Assembly (NCBI GenBank): GCA_030648135.1
Contig: JAUSIF010000367.1
Span: 1-5,556 of the forward strand
DNA length: 5,556 nucleotides
Source: Xanthobacteraceae bacterium
Lineage (GTDB): Bacteria > Pseudomonadota > Alphaproteobacteria > Rhizobiales > Xanthobacteraceae
Reading direction: 5' to 3'
This document shows positions 1 through 4,484 of this stretch, piece by piece (the stretch's first letter is position 1; every line of letters begins with the position of its first letter). Position numbers and translations under genes: made by a program. The notes under the pieces were generated by a model. That model had not been told where the DNA came from. It saw only the letters and a list, made by a program, of their open reading frames with translations, and searched no databases.

Positions 1-210
1 CAGCAGCACCTTGTCGGCGAGCGGATCGAGATAGGCGCCGAACTCGCTCTTCGCCCCCAGACGGTCGGCGAGGAAGCCATCGACGGCGTCGGACACGGCC
101 GCCACGACGAACAGCCAAAACGCAAACTGAAACTCGGCCGATGTGATGGTCCAGACCACCAGCGGCACCAGCAGGATGCGACCGACGGTAATGATGTTGG
201 GAAGATTCAC
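1..210 (-). CDS. CDP-alcohol phosphatidyltransferase family protein, N-terminal part (runs off left edge)
   Basis: Only the first 70 codons are present. The family transfers a phosphoalcohol from a CDP-linked lipid or alcohol in the inner membrane (phosphatidylglycerophosphate synthase PgsA is the usual member). The sequence starts VNLPNIITVGRILLVPLVVW, the typical opening of this family, followed by a hydrophobic stretch (about residues 11-40). The signature region follows: DAVDG at 41-45, then G59, D62 and D66 in GAYLDPLADK. This fits the D-x2-DG-x2-AR-x8-G-x3-D-x3-D pattern, except that the Arg after Ala is Asp49, with Arg50 next. The GTG at 210-208 is chosen because family homology begins there and a purine-rich GGGGGCGAG lies just upstream. 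The nearby ATG at 243-241 is in another frame and soon hits a stop. It is divergent from purM. Whether it is PgsA or another class member cannot be told from this fragment. Confidence 0.88.
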   Translation of the reverse strand, partial: MNLPNIITVGRILLVPLVVWTITSAEFQFAFWLFVVAAVSDAVDGFLADRLGAKSEFGAYLDPLADKVLL

Positions 211-343
211 GCGCTTCTCGCCCCCGCCCCCGTTTCGGACATAAACCCCCGGCGTGCTCCTGCCAAGCGCCAGCCGTGCGCGGGCTTGCCGCGCCTTGCG
301 CGCCTGCCGGCTTCGGGTTACCCCGGCCGGGGCGAGAGACCGC

Positions 344-1411
344 ATGGCCAAGGCGAAGGGGCTCAGCTACCGGGGGGCCGGAGTCGACGTCGACGCCGGC
401 AACCGGCTGGTCGAACTGATCAAGCCGCTCACGCGCGCGACCGCGCGCCCCGGCGCCCTGGCCGAGATTGGCGGGTTCGGCGGCGTCTTCGATCTCGCCA
501 AGGCCGGCTACCGCGATCCCCTGCTGGTAGCGGCGACCGACGGGGTCGGCACCAAGCTCAAACTCGCGATCGAGACCGACAGGCATGATACGATCGGCAT
601 CGATCTCGTCGCCATGAGCGTGAACGATCTCGTCGTGCAGGGCGCGGAGCCGCTGTTGTTTCTCGATTATTTCGCCTGCGGCAAGCTCGAGCCCGAGCGC
701 GTGGGGAAGATCGTCGCCGGGATCGCTGCGGGTTGCCGCGAGGCGGGCTGCGCCCTCATCGGCGGCGAGACCGCCGAGATGCCCGGCCTCTATCAGGCGG
801 ATGACTATGATCTCGCGGGCTTCGCCGTGGGCGCGGTCGAGCGCGACCGGCTGCTGCCCCGGCCGGACGTGGCCGAGGGCGACATTATCCTCGCGATCCC
901 CTCCTCGGGCGTGCACTCGAACGGGTTCTCGCTCACGCGCAAGATCGTCCAGGATGCGCGTCGCAAACTCGATTCGCCGGCGCCCTTCGCCAAAGGAAAA
1001 TCGCTCGGCGAGGCGTTGCTTACGCCGACCCGCATCTATGTGAAATCCGTACTCGCGGCACTCAAAGCGACCGACGGCATCAAAGCGATCGCCCACATCA
1101 CCGGCGGCGGATTGGTGGACAATATTCCGCGCGTGCTGCCCAAGGGCATGGCGGCCCATATCGATCTCGCCAAGATACCGGTGCCGCCGGTGTTCCAATG
1201 GCTCGCAAAAACCGGCCGCATCGCCGAGGCGGAGATGCTGCGGACCTTCAATTGCGGCGTCGGGCTGGTGCTCGTGGTCGCGTACGCGCGCGCCGATGCG
1301 GTCGCGGCCGTCTTCGCAAAGGCGGGGGAAAAAATATTCGAGCTCGGCAGAATCGCCGGGCATATTGATCCGGGCGTGAGATTTTCCGGCAAGCTCGATC
1401 TCGGGGGCTGA
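344..1411 (+). CDS. purM: Phosphoribosylformylglycinamidine cyclo-ligase (AIR synthetase)
   Basis: Cytosolic enzyme of de novo purine synthesis: ATP-dependent closure of formylglycinamidine ribonucleotide (FGAM) to aminoimidazole ribonucleotide (AIR). At 355 residues it is close to the E. coli enzyme (about 345). Family motifs run in order: LSYRGAGVDVDAGN (7-20), DGVGTK (66-71, nucleotide-binding region), GGETAEMPG (140-148), SSGVHSNGFSLTR (187-199), HITGGGL (251-257) and FNCGVG (302-307). The ATG at 344 is chosen because homology begins there. The reading frame is open back to 254, but those 30 residues are Arg/Ala-rich with no family likeness. A weak purine-rich GGGGCGAGAG lies just upstream. 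purN begins 1 nt after the stop, so the two are almost certainly co-transcribed. No purine-specific operator was recognised in the 133-bp divergent gap with the phosphatidyltransferase gene. Confidence 0.97.
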   Translation: MAKAKGLSYRGAGVDVDAGNRLVELIKPLTRATARPGALAEIGGFGGVFDLAKAGYRDPLLVAATDGVGTKLKLAIETDRHDTIGIDLVAMSVNDLVVQGAEPLLFLDYFACGKLEPERVGKIVAGIAAGCREAGCALIGGETAEMPGLYQADDYDLAGFAVGAVERDRLLPRPDVAEGDIILAIPSSGVHSNGFSLTRKIVQDARRKLDSPAPFAKGKSLGEALLTPTRIYVKSVLAALKATDGIKAIAHITGGGLVDNIPRVLPKGMAAHIDLAKIPVPPVFQWLAKTGRIAEAEMLRTFNCGVGLVLVVAYARADAVAAVFAKAGEKIFELGRIAGHIDPGVRFSGKLDLGG

Positions 1412-1412
1412 G

Positions 1413-2042
1413 GTGGCGCGCAAGCGCGTCGCAATCCTGATCTCGGGTCGCGGTTCCAACATGGCGGCGCTGATCGAAGCCGCCCGCGGCAAGGATTATC
1501 CGGCTGAAATCGTGCTCGTGGTCTCGAACCGGCCCGACGCCCAAGGCCTCGCTGTTGCCGAGACGCAAGATGTTGCTACCGCGGTGGTCGATCAGGCGAG
1601 CTTTCCCACGCGCGAAGCCTTCGAAGCCGCGTTGCAGGCGAAGCTCGCCGCCGCCAAAGTCGAGATCGTGTGCCTGGCCGGTTTCCTGCGCCGCCTGACC
1701 GCCTCCTTCGTCGAGCGCTGGCGCGGGAAGATGCTCAATATCCATCCCTCGCTGCTGCCGGCCTTCAAGGGCCTCGACACCCATGCACGCGCGCTCGCGG
1801 CCGGGGCCAAGAGCCATGGCTGCACTGTCCATTTCGTGGTGCCGGAGATCGATTCGGGGCCGATCGTGCTGCAAGCCGAGGTGCCGGTGCAGAATGGCGA
1901 TGACGTGGAGAAGCTCGCGGCCCGCGTGCTCGCAGAAGAACATCGCATCTATCCGGCTGCGCTCAAGCTGCTCGCGGAAGACAGGCTCAGGATCGAGGGC
2001 GAACGGGTGATCGTCGCGGGCACAGCCAAGGCAAAAGATTAG
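1413..2042 (+). CDS. purN: Phosphoribosylglycinamide formyltransferase (GAR transformylase)
   Basis: Cytosolic enzyme that passes a formyl group from 10-formyltetrahydrofolate to glycinamide ribonucleotide, the third step of purine synthesis. The protein is 209 residues, the usual PurN length. SGRGSN (11-16) is the phosphate-binding loop near the N-terminus. The catalytic triad of the family is visible as Asn109 and His111 in LNIHPSLLP and Asp147 in EIDSGPI. GFLRRL (90-95) matches the folate-side segment. Translation starts at a GTG one nucleotide after the purM stop. The only Shine-Dalgarno-like sequence is the G-run inside the last purM codons, so expression is probably translationally coupled to purM. 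The gene ends 30 bp before the convergent stop of the exported-protein gene, and no clear intrinsic terminator is seen in that short gap. Confidence 0.97.
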   Translation: MARKRVAILISGRGSNMAALIEAARGKDYPAEIVLVVSNRPDAQGLAVAETQDVATAVVDQASFPTREAFEAALQAKLAAAKVEIVCLAGFLRRLTASFVERWRGKMLNIHPSLLPAFKGLDTHARALAAGAKSHGCTVHFVVPEIDSGPIVLQAEVPVQNGDDVEKLAARVLAEEHRIYPAALKLLAEDRLRIEGERVIVAGTAKAKD

Positions 2043-2072
2043 CCGCCGTCAGCGTCACGAAGGTGAGTTGGC

Positions 2073-2570
2073 TCAGTTGCCCTCGGGCTTCGATTGCCAG
2101 CCGCGCGAACGGGCGGGCGAATTGGCTTCGCTCGGAACCCCGCAGCTCTTCTTCACGTCTTCGGGTTTTTTAGCGCCGAGCGTCGGGATGACATTGTAAT
2201 TTTGAAAAAAAGTGATGTCGTCCTTGCTCATCGCCTTCGCCATGGTGGTGGCGAAGCAATCGCACGGTTTCGTGGTCTTTTCGCTTCGAAACAGATCGCC
2301 TGATTCATAAATGCAGTTGTCGTAGATTTTCTGCCGTACCGGCTCTAGCGCGCTCAGATTGGAGGAAGCGCCCGCTTTGGCGGGGGCGGTGGTCTTGGTG
2401 GGAGTGGCGGCCTTGGTAGAAGATGTGCTCTTGACTGCGGGAGTCTTGTCTGCGGGAGTCTTGGACGCCGGGCTGGAGGGCGTCTGGCTCAGGCTGGCGT
2501 TCTCGAAACAGACGACGAGCGCCAAAACCATTGTCGGAAGCAACAAGCGAGACGAAGTCTTCCTCGGCAT
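2073..2570 (-). CDS. Exported small cysteine-containing protein of unknown function
   Basis: Not recognised as a characterised family. The 165-residue protein has an apparent Sec signal peptide: basic start MPRKTSSR, hydrophobic core at about 9-22, and a polar end with possible cleavage near SLS-Q (26-29). A low-complexity Thr/Pro/Ala/Lys/Ser linker follows (about 30-70) with the repeat KTPADKTPAV. The compact C-terminal part (about 72-165) has Cys86, Cys103, Cys105 and Cys143 (DNCIYES, KPCDCFA, KSCGV), which could form two disulfides in the periplasm. An in-frame ATG exists 12 bp upstream at 2582, but GAGG sits six bases before the ATG at 2570, so that start is preferred. Cys21 is not in a convincing lipobox (LVVC). 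The gene lies 75 bp downstream of terC on the same strand and may be co-transcribed. The C-terminal part is locally AT-richer than its neighbours (about 2160-2215). Confidence 0.8.
   Translation of the reverse strand: MPRKTSSRLLLPTMVLALVVCFENASLSQTPSSPASKTPADKTPAVKSTSSTKAATPTKTTAPAKAGASSNLSALEPVRQKIYDNCIYESGDLFRSEKTTKPCDCFATTMAKAMSKDDITFFQNYNVIPTLGAKKPEDVKKSCGVPSEANSPARSRGWQSKPEGN
2435..2463. repeat. 15-bp-period tandem repeat in the low-complexity linker
   Basis: The 14-mer CTGCGGGAGTCTTG occurs at 2435-2448 and again at 2450-2463 (plus-strand reading), a period of 15 bp or five codons. It encodes the repeated KTPA(D/V) block in the linker of the exported protein. In-frame repeats of this kind let linker length vary without breaking the gene. 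Confidence 0.8.
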
Positions 2571-2576
2571 GACGAG

Positions 2577-2580
2577 CCTC
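2577..2580 (-). promoter_or_regulatory. Ribosome binding site deciding the start of the exported protein
   Basis: GAGG on the minus strand lies six bases before the ATG at 2570-2568, which is good Shine-Dalgarno spacing. It overlaps the alternative upstream ATG (2582-2580). That ATG lacks any purine-rich site of its own, so this motif is the reason to prefer the shorter 165-residue product. Confidence 0.6.
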
Positions 2581-2605
2581 ATTCGATAGACCGCGAAGCT
2601 GCATC

Positions 2606-2626
2606 AGCCCTCAGCATGAGGCGGCT
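2606..2626 (-). repeat. Small inverted repeat between terC and the exported-protein gene
   Basis: On the minus strand CCTCA-TGC-TGAGG forms a perfect 5-bp stem. Flanking AGC and GCT can extend it around a two-base bulge. It sits 20 nt past the terC stop and about 36 nt before the next start. No T-run follows on either strand, so it is not a convincing intrinsic terminator. It could be a processing or 3'-end-protecting hairpin, or chance. Confidence 0.4.
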
Positions 2627-2645
2627 GTCATGGTAGTCAATGCGT

Positions 2646-3428
2646 CTACGCCTTTTGCTTCGGGCGCGACGGCGTCACTGGAGACGAAACGCGGGCATCG
2701 GGTTTTTCGATCGCCTCGTGCTTGGCATGCGTTTTCGCCTTGCGGTGATGAATCCAGCTGCGTAGCCAGCCCACCGCGACCACGAAGAGCGCACCGCCCG
2801 CGGCGGCAAAGTAGTCCCATCTGGCGGCGGTCGTCTCGCCGATACGCTCCATAACGCCGTGATCGGAGATGATGAGATCGCCCGCGATCCATCCGAGCAG
2901 CGCCGCGCCGGCCCAGACCAGAAACGGGAAGCGCTCGAACAGCGCGGTGATCAACGCAGGACCGACAATGATCATCGGGATCGAAATGGCGAGCCCGAGC
3001 GTGAGGAGAGTCCAGCTTCCCTTGGCCACCGCCGCAATGGCGACCACGTTGTCGAGACTCATGACCATGTCGGCGACCGCCACGGTCACCACCGCGCGCC
3101 ACAACGTATCGTGGGCCTTGACTTTGTTTTCGTCGTCTTCGTCGTCGGGATTGATCAGATCGATGGCGATATAGAGAAGCGCGAGCCCGCCGAGCATCTT
3201 GAGCCACGGCATCGCCAGAATGGTGGCGACGATGCCGGTGAAGATGATCCGCAAAACCACCGCAACGCCGGCGCCGAGCGCGATGCCCCATTTGCGGGTG
3301 CGATCGGGGAGCTGACGGCAGGCGAGCGCGATGACCACCGCGTTGTCGCCGGACAACAGCACGTTGATCCAGATGATCTGGAGGATTGCTAGCCAGAATG
3401 TCGGATCTTGCAAGTTTGGAAAATCCAT
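2646..3428 (-). CDS. TerC/YjbE-family integral membrane protein, probable metal (Mn) exporter
   Basis: A 260-residue polytopic inner-membrane protein of the TerC family, YjbE-like type. Members of this family have been linked to manganese export and to tellurite resistance. About seven hydrophobic spans are visible (roughly 11-38, 46-72, 75-93, 110-134, 139-161, 168-187, 205-222). The two conserved acidic motifs are present: SGDNAVVIA (26-34) in the first span and MSLDNVVAIA (123-132) in the fourth, each with the Asp-Asn pair thought to coordinate the ion. Between the halves is an acidic loop, NPDDEDDEN (93-101). The tail after 226 is hydrophilic, rich in Lys and His, and probably cytoplasmic. 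The ATG at 3428 is preceded by GGGGGGA with a 7-nt spacer. It lies 166 bp downstream of ndk on the same strand. Substrate is inferred from family only. Confidence 0.9.
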   Translation of the reverse strand: MDFPNLQDPTFWLAILQIIWINVLLSGDNAVVIALACRQLPDRTRKWGIALGAGVAVVLRIIFTGIVATILAMPWLKMLGGLALLYIAIDLINPDDEDDENKVKAHDTLWRAVVTVAVADMVMSLDNVVAIAAVAKGSWTLLTLGLAISIPMIIVGPALITALFERFPFLVWAGAALLGWIAGDLIISDHGVMERIGETTAARWDYFAAAGGALFVVAVGWLRSWIHHRKAKTHAKHEAIEKPDARVSSPVTPSRPKQKA

Positions 3429-3435
3429 GGACGCA

Positions 3436-3442
3436 TCCCCCC
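3436..3442 (-). promoter_or_regulatory. G-rich ribosome binding site of the terC-family gene
   Basis: GGGGGGA on the minus strand, seven bases before the ATG at 3428, is the only anti-Shine-Dalgarno match near this start. It is an unusual all-G variant. An ATG directly after it, at 3436-3434, is out of frame with the TerC homology. Confidence 0.5.
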
Positions 3443-3451
3443 GGACATCGC

Positions 3452-3467
3452 TGCGGTCTCGGCCGCA
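3452..3467 (-). repeat. Hairpin in the 5' leader of the terC-family gene
   Basis: On the minus strand TGCGG-CCGAGA-CCGCA forms a perfect 5-bp stem with a six-base loop, ending 23 nt upstream of the start codon and 9 nt before the G-rich ribosome binding site. Leaders of YjbE-type genes often carry the manganese-sensing yybP-ykoY riboswitch. The loop and 3' arm here contain GAGACC, resembling that riboswitch's 3' conserved element. However, the hallmark GGGGAGUAGC was not found in the leader, so a riboswitch is not called. Confidence 0.45.
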
Positions 3468-3594
3468 TTCGACGGCTGTTTCGCATAGCCGAAGCTGCGG
3501 CCGGTGCCAAGAAAAACCGGCGGGGACCCGATCAAATATGGGACAGATGTGGATTGGAGCCGCGAAAACCCCGCAAAACCGTCAAAGCTTGTAC

Positions 3595-4017
3595 TCATCC
3601 GACGATCTCACCCGCCGGAAAGAAAAAGGCGATCTCCTGTTTCGCATTCTCCGGGCTGTCGGAGCCGTGCACCGAGTTGGCCTCGATCGATTCCGCGAAG
3701 TCCTTGCGGATGGTTCCGGGCGCGGCCTTGGCCGGATCGGTGGCGCCCATCACCTCGCGGTACTTGGCTATCGCATTCTCGCCCTCGAGCACCTGCACGA
3801 CCACCGGGCCCGAGATCATGAACGTGACCAGGCCCTTGAAGAACGGCCGCTCGCGGTGGACGGCGTAGAACCCCTCCGCCTCGGCGCGGCTCATGCGGAT
3901 GCGCTTCTGCGCGATGATGCGCAAACCCGCCTTCTCGATGCGGTCATTGACGGCGCCGGTGAGATTCCGCCGTGTCGCATCGGGCTTGATGATCGAGAAG
4001 GTGCGCTCGAGCGCCAT
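3595..4017 (-). CDS. ndk: Nucleoside diphosphate kinase
   Basis: Cytosolic enzyme that transfers the gamma-phosphate of ATP to other NDPs and dNDPs through a phosphohistidine, balancing NTP pools. The 140-residue length is standard. It opens with ERTFSIIKPDA. All usual active-site residues are seen at canonical positions: Lys11, Tyr51, Phe59, Arg87, Thr93, Arg104, Asn114 and the phosphorylated His117 in ANSVHGSDS. The C-terminus FFFPAGEIVG resembles that of rhizobial Ndk proteins. The ATG at 4017 has AGGA at 4028-4025 with a 7-nt spacer. It is the first gene of a minus-strand run (ndk, terC-like, exported protein). The 166-bp gap after it makes co-transcription possible rather than certain. 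A divergent microprotein gene lies upstream. Confidence 0.98.
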   Translation of the reverse strand: MALERTFSIIKPDATRRNLTGAVNDRIEKAGLRIIAQKRIRMSRAEAEGFYAVHRERPFFKGLVTFMISGPVVVQVLEGENAIAKYREVMGATDPAKAAPGTIRKDFAESIEANSVHGSDSPENAKQEIAFFFPAGEIVG

Positions 4018-4063
4018 TAGAGGGTCCTGCGATGAGCGGGGAACAAAATGCGGGTCGGCGCGT

Positions 4064-4090
4064 TGTATAGATACGGCTTCCCATGGGCAA
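4064..4090 (-). promoter_or_regulatory. Candidate sigma-70-type promoter for ndk
   Basis: On the minus strand TTGCCC (4090-4085) is followed after 15 bp by TATACA (4069-4064), about 46 bp before the ndk start. The -35 keeps the TTG core and the -10 matches TATAAT at four of six positions, but the spacer is shorter than the ideal 17 bp. The AT-rich patch is one of few in this divergent gap. This is a weak call from inspection only. Confidence 0.3.
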
Positions 4091-4151
4091 GCGGGCGCGT
4101 TGAAATAGCGCAGTTAAGCTCGGCCGATGAATGTCGTTGTTGGCGAGAAAC

Positions 4152-4159
4152 AAGGAGAG
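4152..4159 (+). promoter_or_regulatory. Strong ribosome binding site of the microprotein gene
   Basis: AAGGAGAG lies five bases before the ATG at 4165. It is the best Shine-Dalgarno match in the window. It is the main reason to believe the 36-codon reading frame is translated, and it fixes the start against the longer open frame that extends back to 4048. Confidence 0.75.
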
Positions 4160-4164
4160 CAAGC

Positions 4165-4275
4165 ATGTCGATCGAGATCGTCAGCTTCTTCGCCGTCGCC
4201 ATGACGCTCGTCCTGGTCGGATTCGTGAGCGGGCCGGCGGTCGCGAAGAAATTCGGGCACATCCATCCCGCTTGA
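4165..4275 (+). CDS. Small single-span membrane protein (36 aa), unknown function
   Basis: Not recognised as a named family. The product begins MSIEIVSFFAVAMTLVLVGF and ends KKFGHIHPA. One hydrophobic span covers about residues 5-26, followed by Lys28, Lys29 and two histidines (32, 34). By the positive-inside rule the tail would be cytoplasmic. An AVA-KK junction at 25-29 resembles a signal peptidase site, but the N-terminus has no positive charge (MSIE), so a membrane anchor is more likely than a signal peptide. Support for translation is the strong AAGGAGAG site and the clean membrane-like composition. The gene is divergent from ndk, with 147 bp between the start codons, and 209 bp separate its stop from the next gene. 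The frame is open upstream to 4048, but that part lacks a ribosome binding site and protein-like character. Confidence 0.65.
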   Translation: MSIEIVSFFAVAMTLVLVGFVSGPAVAKKFGHIHPA

Positions 4276-4289
4276 TCGCCGCTTGATCG
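4268..4289. repeat. Perfect 11-bp tandem duplication at the microprotein stop
   Basis: CCGCTTGATCG occurs twice head to tail (4268-4278 and 4279-4289). The TGA stop of the 36-aa gene (4273-4275) lies inside the first copy. Because 11 is not a multiple of three, the second copy is in another frame. It is likely a replication-slippage product. Confidence 0.8.
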
Positions 4290-4371
4290 CGACGAACCGC
4301 GCATGAATGTCTCCGCCGAATTCGCTTCATCTCGCTGAACCAGAGAAAACGTGCGGCTCAGCTCTAGAACC

Positions 4372-4405
4372 CCGGCCCGTCCCCCGCGCTGCCGGTGTTT
4401 TTCTT
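4372..4405 (+). terminator. Weak intrinsic terminator candidate after the microprotein gene
   Basis: CCGGC (4372-4376) can pair with GCCGG (4391-4395), followed after two bases by TTTTTCTT. The stem is only five GC pairs with a 14-base loop, so this is marginal, but the GC stem plus T-tract is the only such arrangement in the gap. It would end the microprotein transcript about 100 bp past its stop and isolate it from the next gene. Confidence 0.3.
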
Positions 4406-4437
4406 GGCAAAGCCAGCCGCGATCAGCTCGCCATCTT

Positions 4438-4480
4438 GCGGCTTGCACCGGGCGCCCCGGTGCCCGTAGCGTGCAGCCGC
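4438..4480 (+). repeat. Nested inverted repeat just upstream of the glycosyltransferase-like gene
   Basis: The core GCACCGGG-CGC-CCCGGTGC (4445-4463) is a perfect 8-bp stem with a three-base loop. An outer pair, GCGGCTTGCA (4438-4447) with TGCAGCCGC (4472-4480), gives nine base pairs with one bulged T. The two stems share the GCA at 4445-4447, so outer and full inner stems are alternatives, or a shortened inner stem nests in the outer one. The structure ends four bases before the ATG at 4485, in the position where a ribosome binding site would lie, and no Shine-Dalgarno sequence is visible. No T-run follows, so it is not a standard terminator. Confidence 0.6.
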
Positions 4481-4484
4481 CCGC

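Noticed and set aside
254..343. A 30-residue N-terminal extension of PurM from an upstream ATG.
   Set aside because: The extension is Arg/Ala/Cys-rich without family likeness. Homology begins at the ATG at 344, and PurM length is normal from there.
1248..1943. A 231-codon minus-strand frame across the purM-purN junction.
   Set aside because: It is antisense to two well-supported enzymes, with no ribosome binding site or recognisable motifs.
2508..2510. A lipobox at Cys21 of the exported protein.
   Set aside because: The sequence LVVC lacks the small residue (Gly, Ala or Ser) normally required just before the cysteine, so a lipoprotein call is not supported.
2611..3510. A 299-codon minus-strand frame overlapping the terC-family gene.
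   Set aside because: It is a shifted frame of the same strand, rich in Arg/His/Gly with no domain likeness. The 2646-3428 frame has clear TerC motifs and transmembrane segments.
3560..3580. A possible ndk terminator in the CCGCGAAAACC / CCGCAAAACC region.
   Set aside because: It is an imperfect direct repeat, not an inverted one. No stem followed by a T-run forms on the minus strand.
3557..3585. A promoter for the terC-family gene: TTGACG on the minus strand (3585-3580).
   Set aside because: The -35 match is good, but no acceptable -10 element lies 16-18 bp downstream, where the sequence is GC-rich.
3331..4020. A 229-codon plus-strand frame antisense to ndk and the terC-family start.
   Set aside because: It covers the complement of ndk, whose active-site residues are all intact. 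The translated antisense has no family features.
3505..4409. A 13-base sequence, TGCCAAGAAAAAC, at 3505-3517 that recurs in inverted orientation at 4397-4409, with similar GC-rich flanks.
   Set aside because: A 13-mer match between both strands of a 5.5-kb window is about what chance gives, and the flanks align poorly. It is not enough to call a repeat element.
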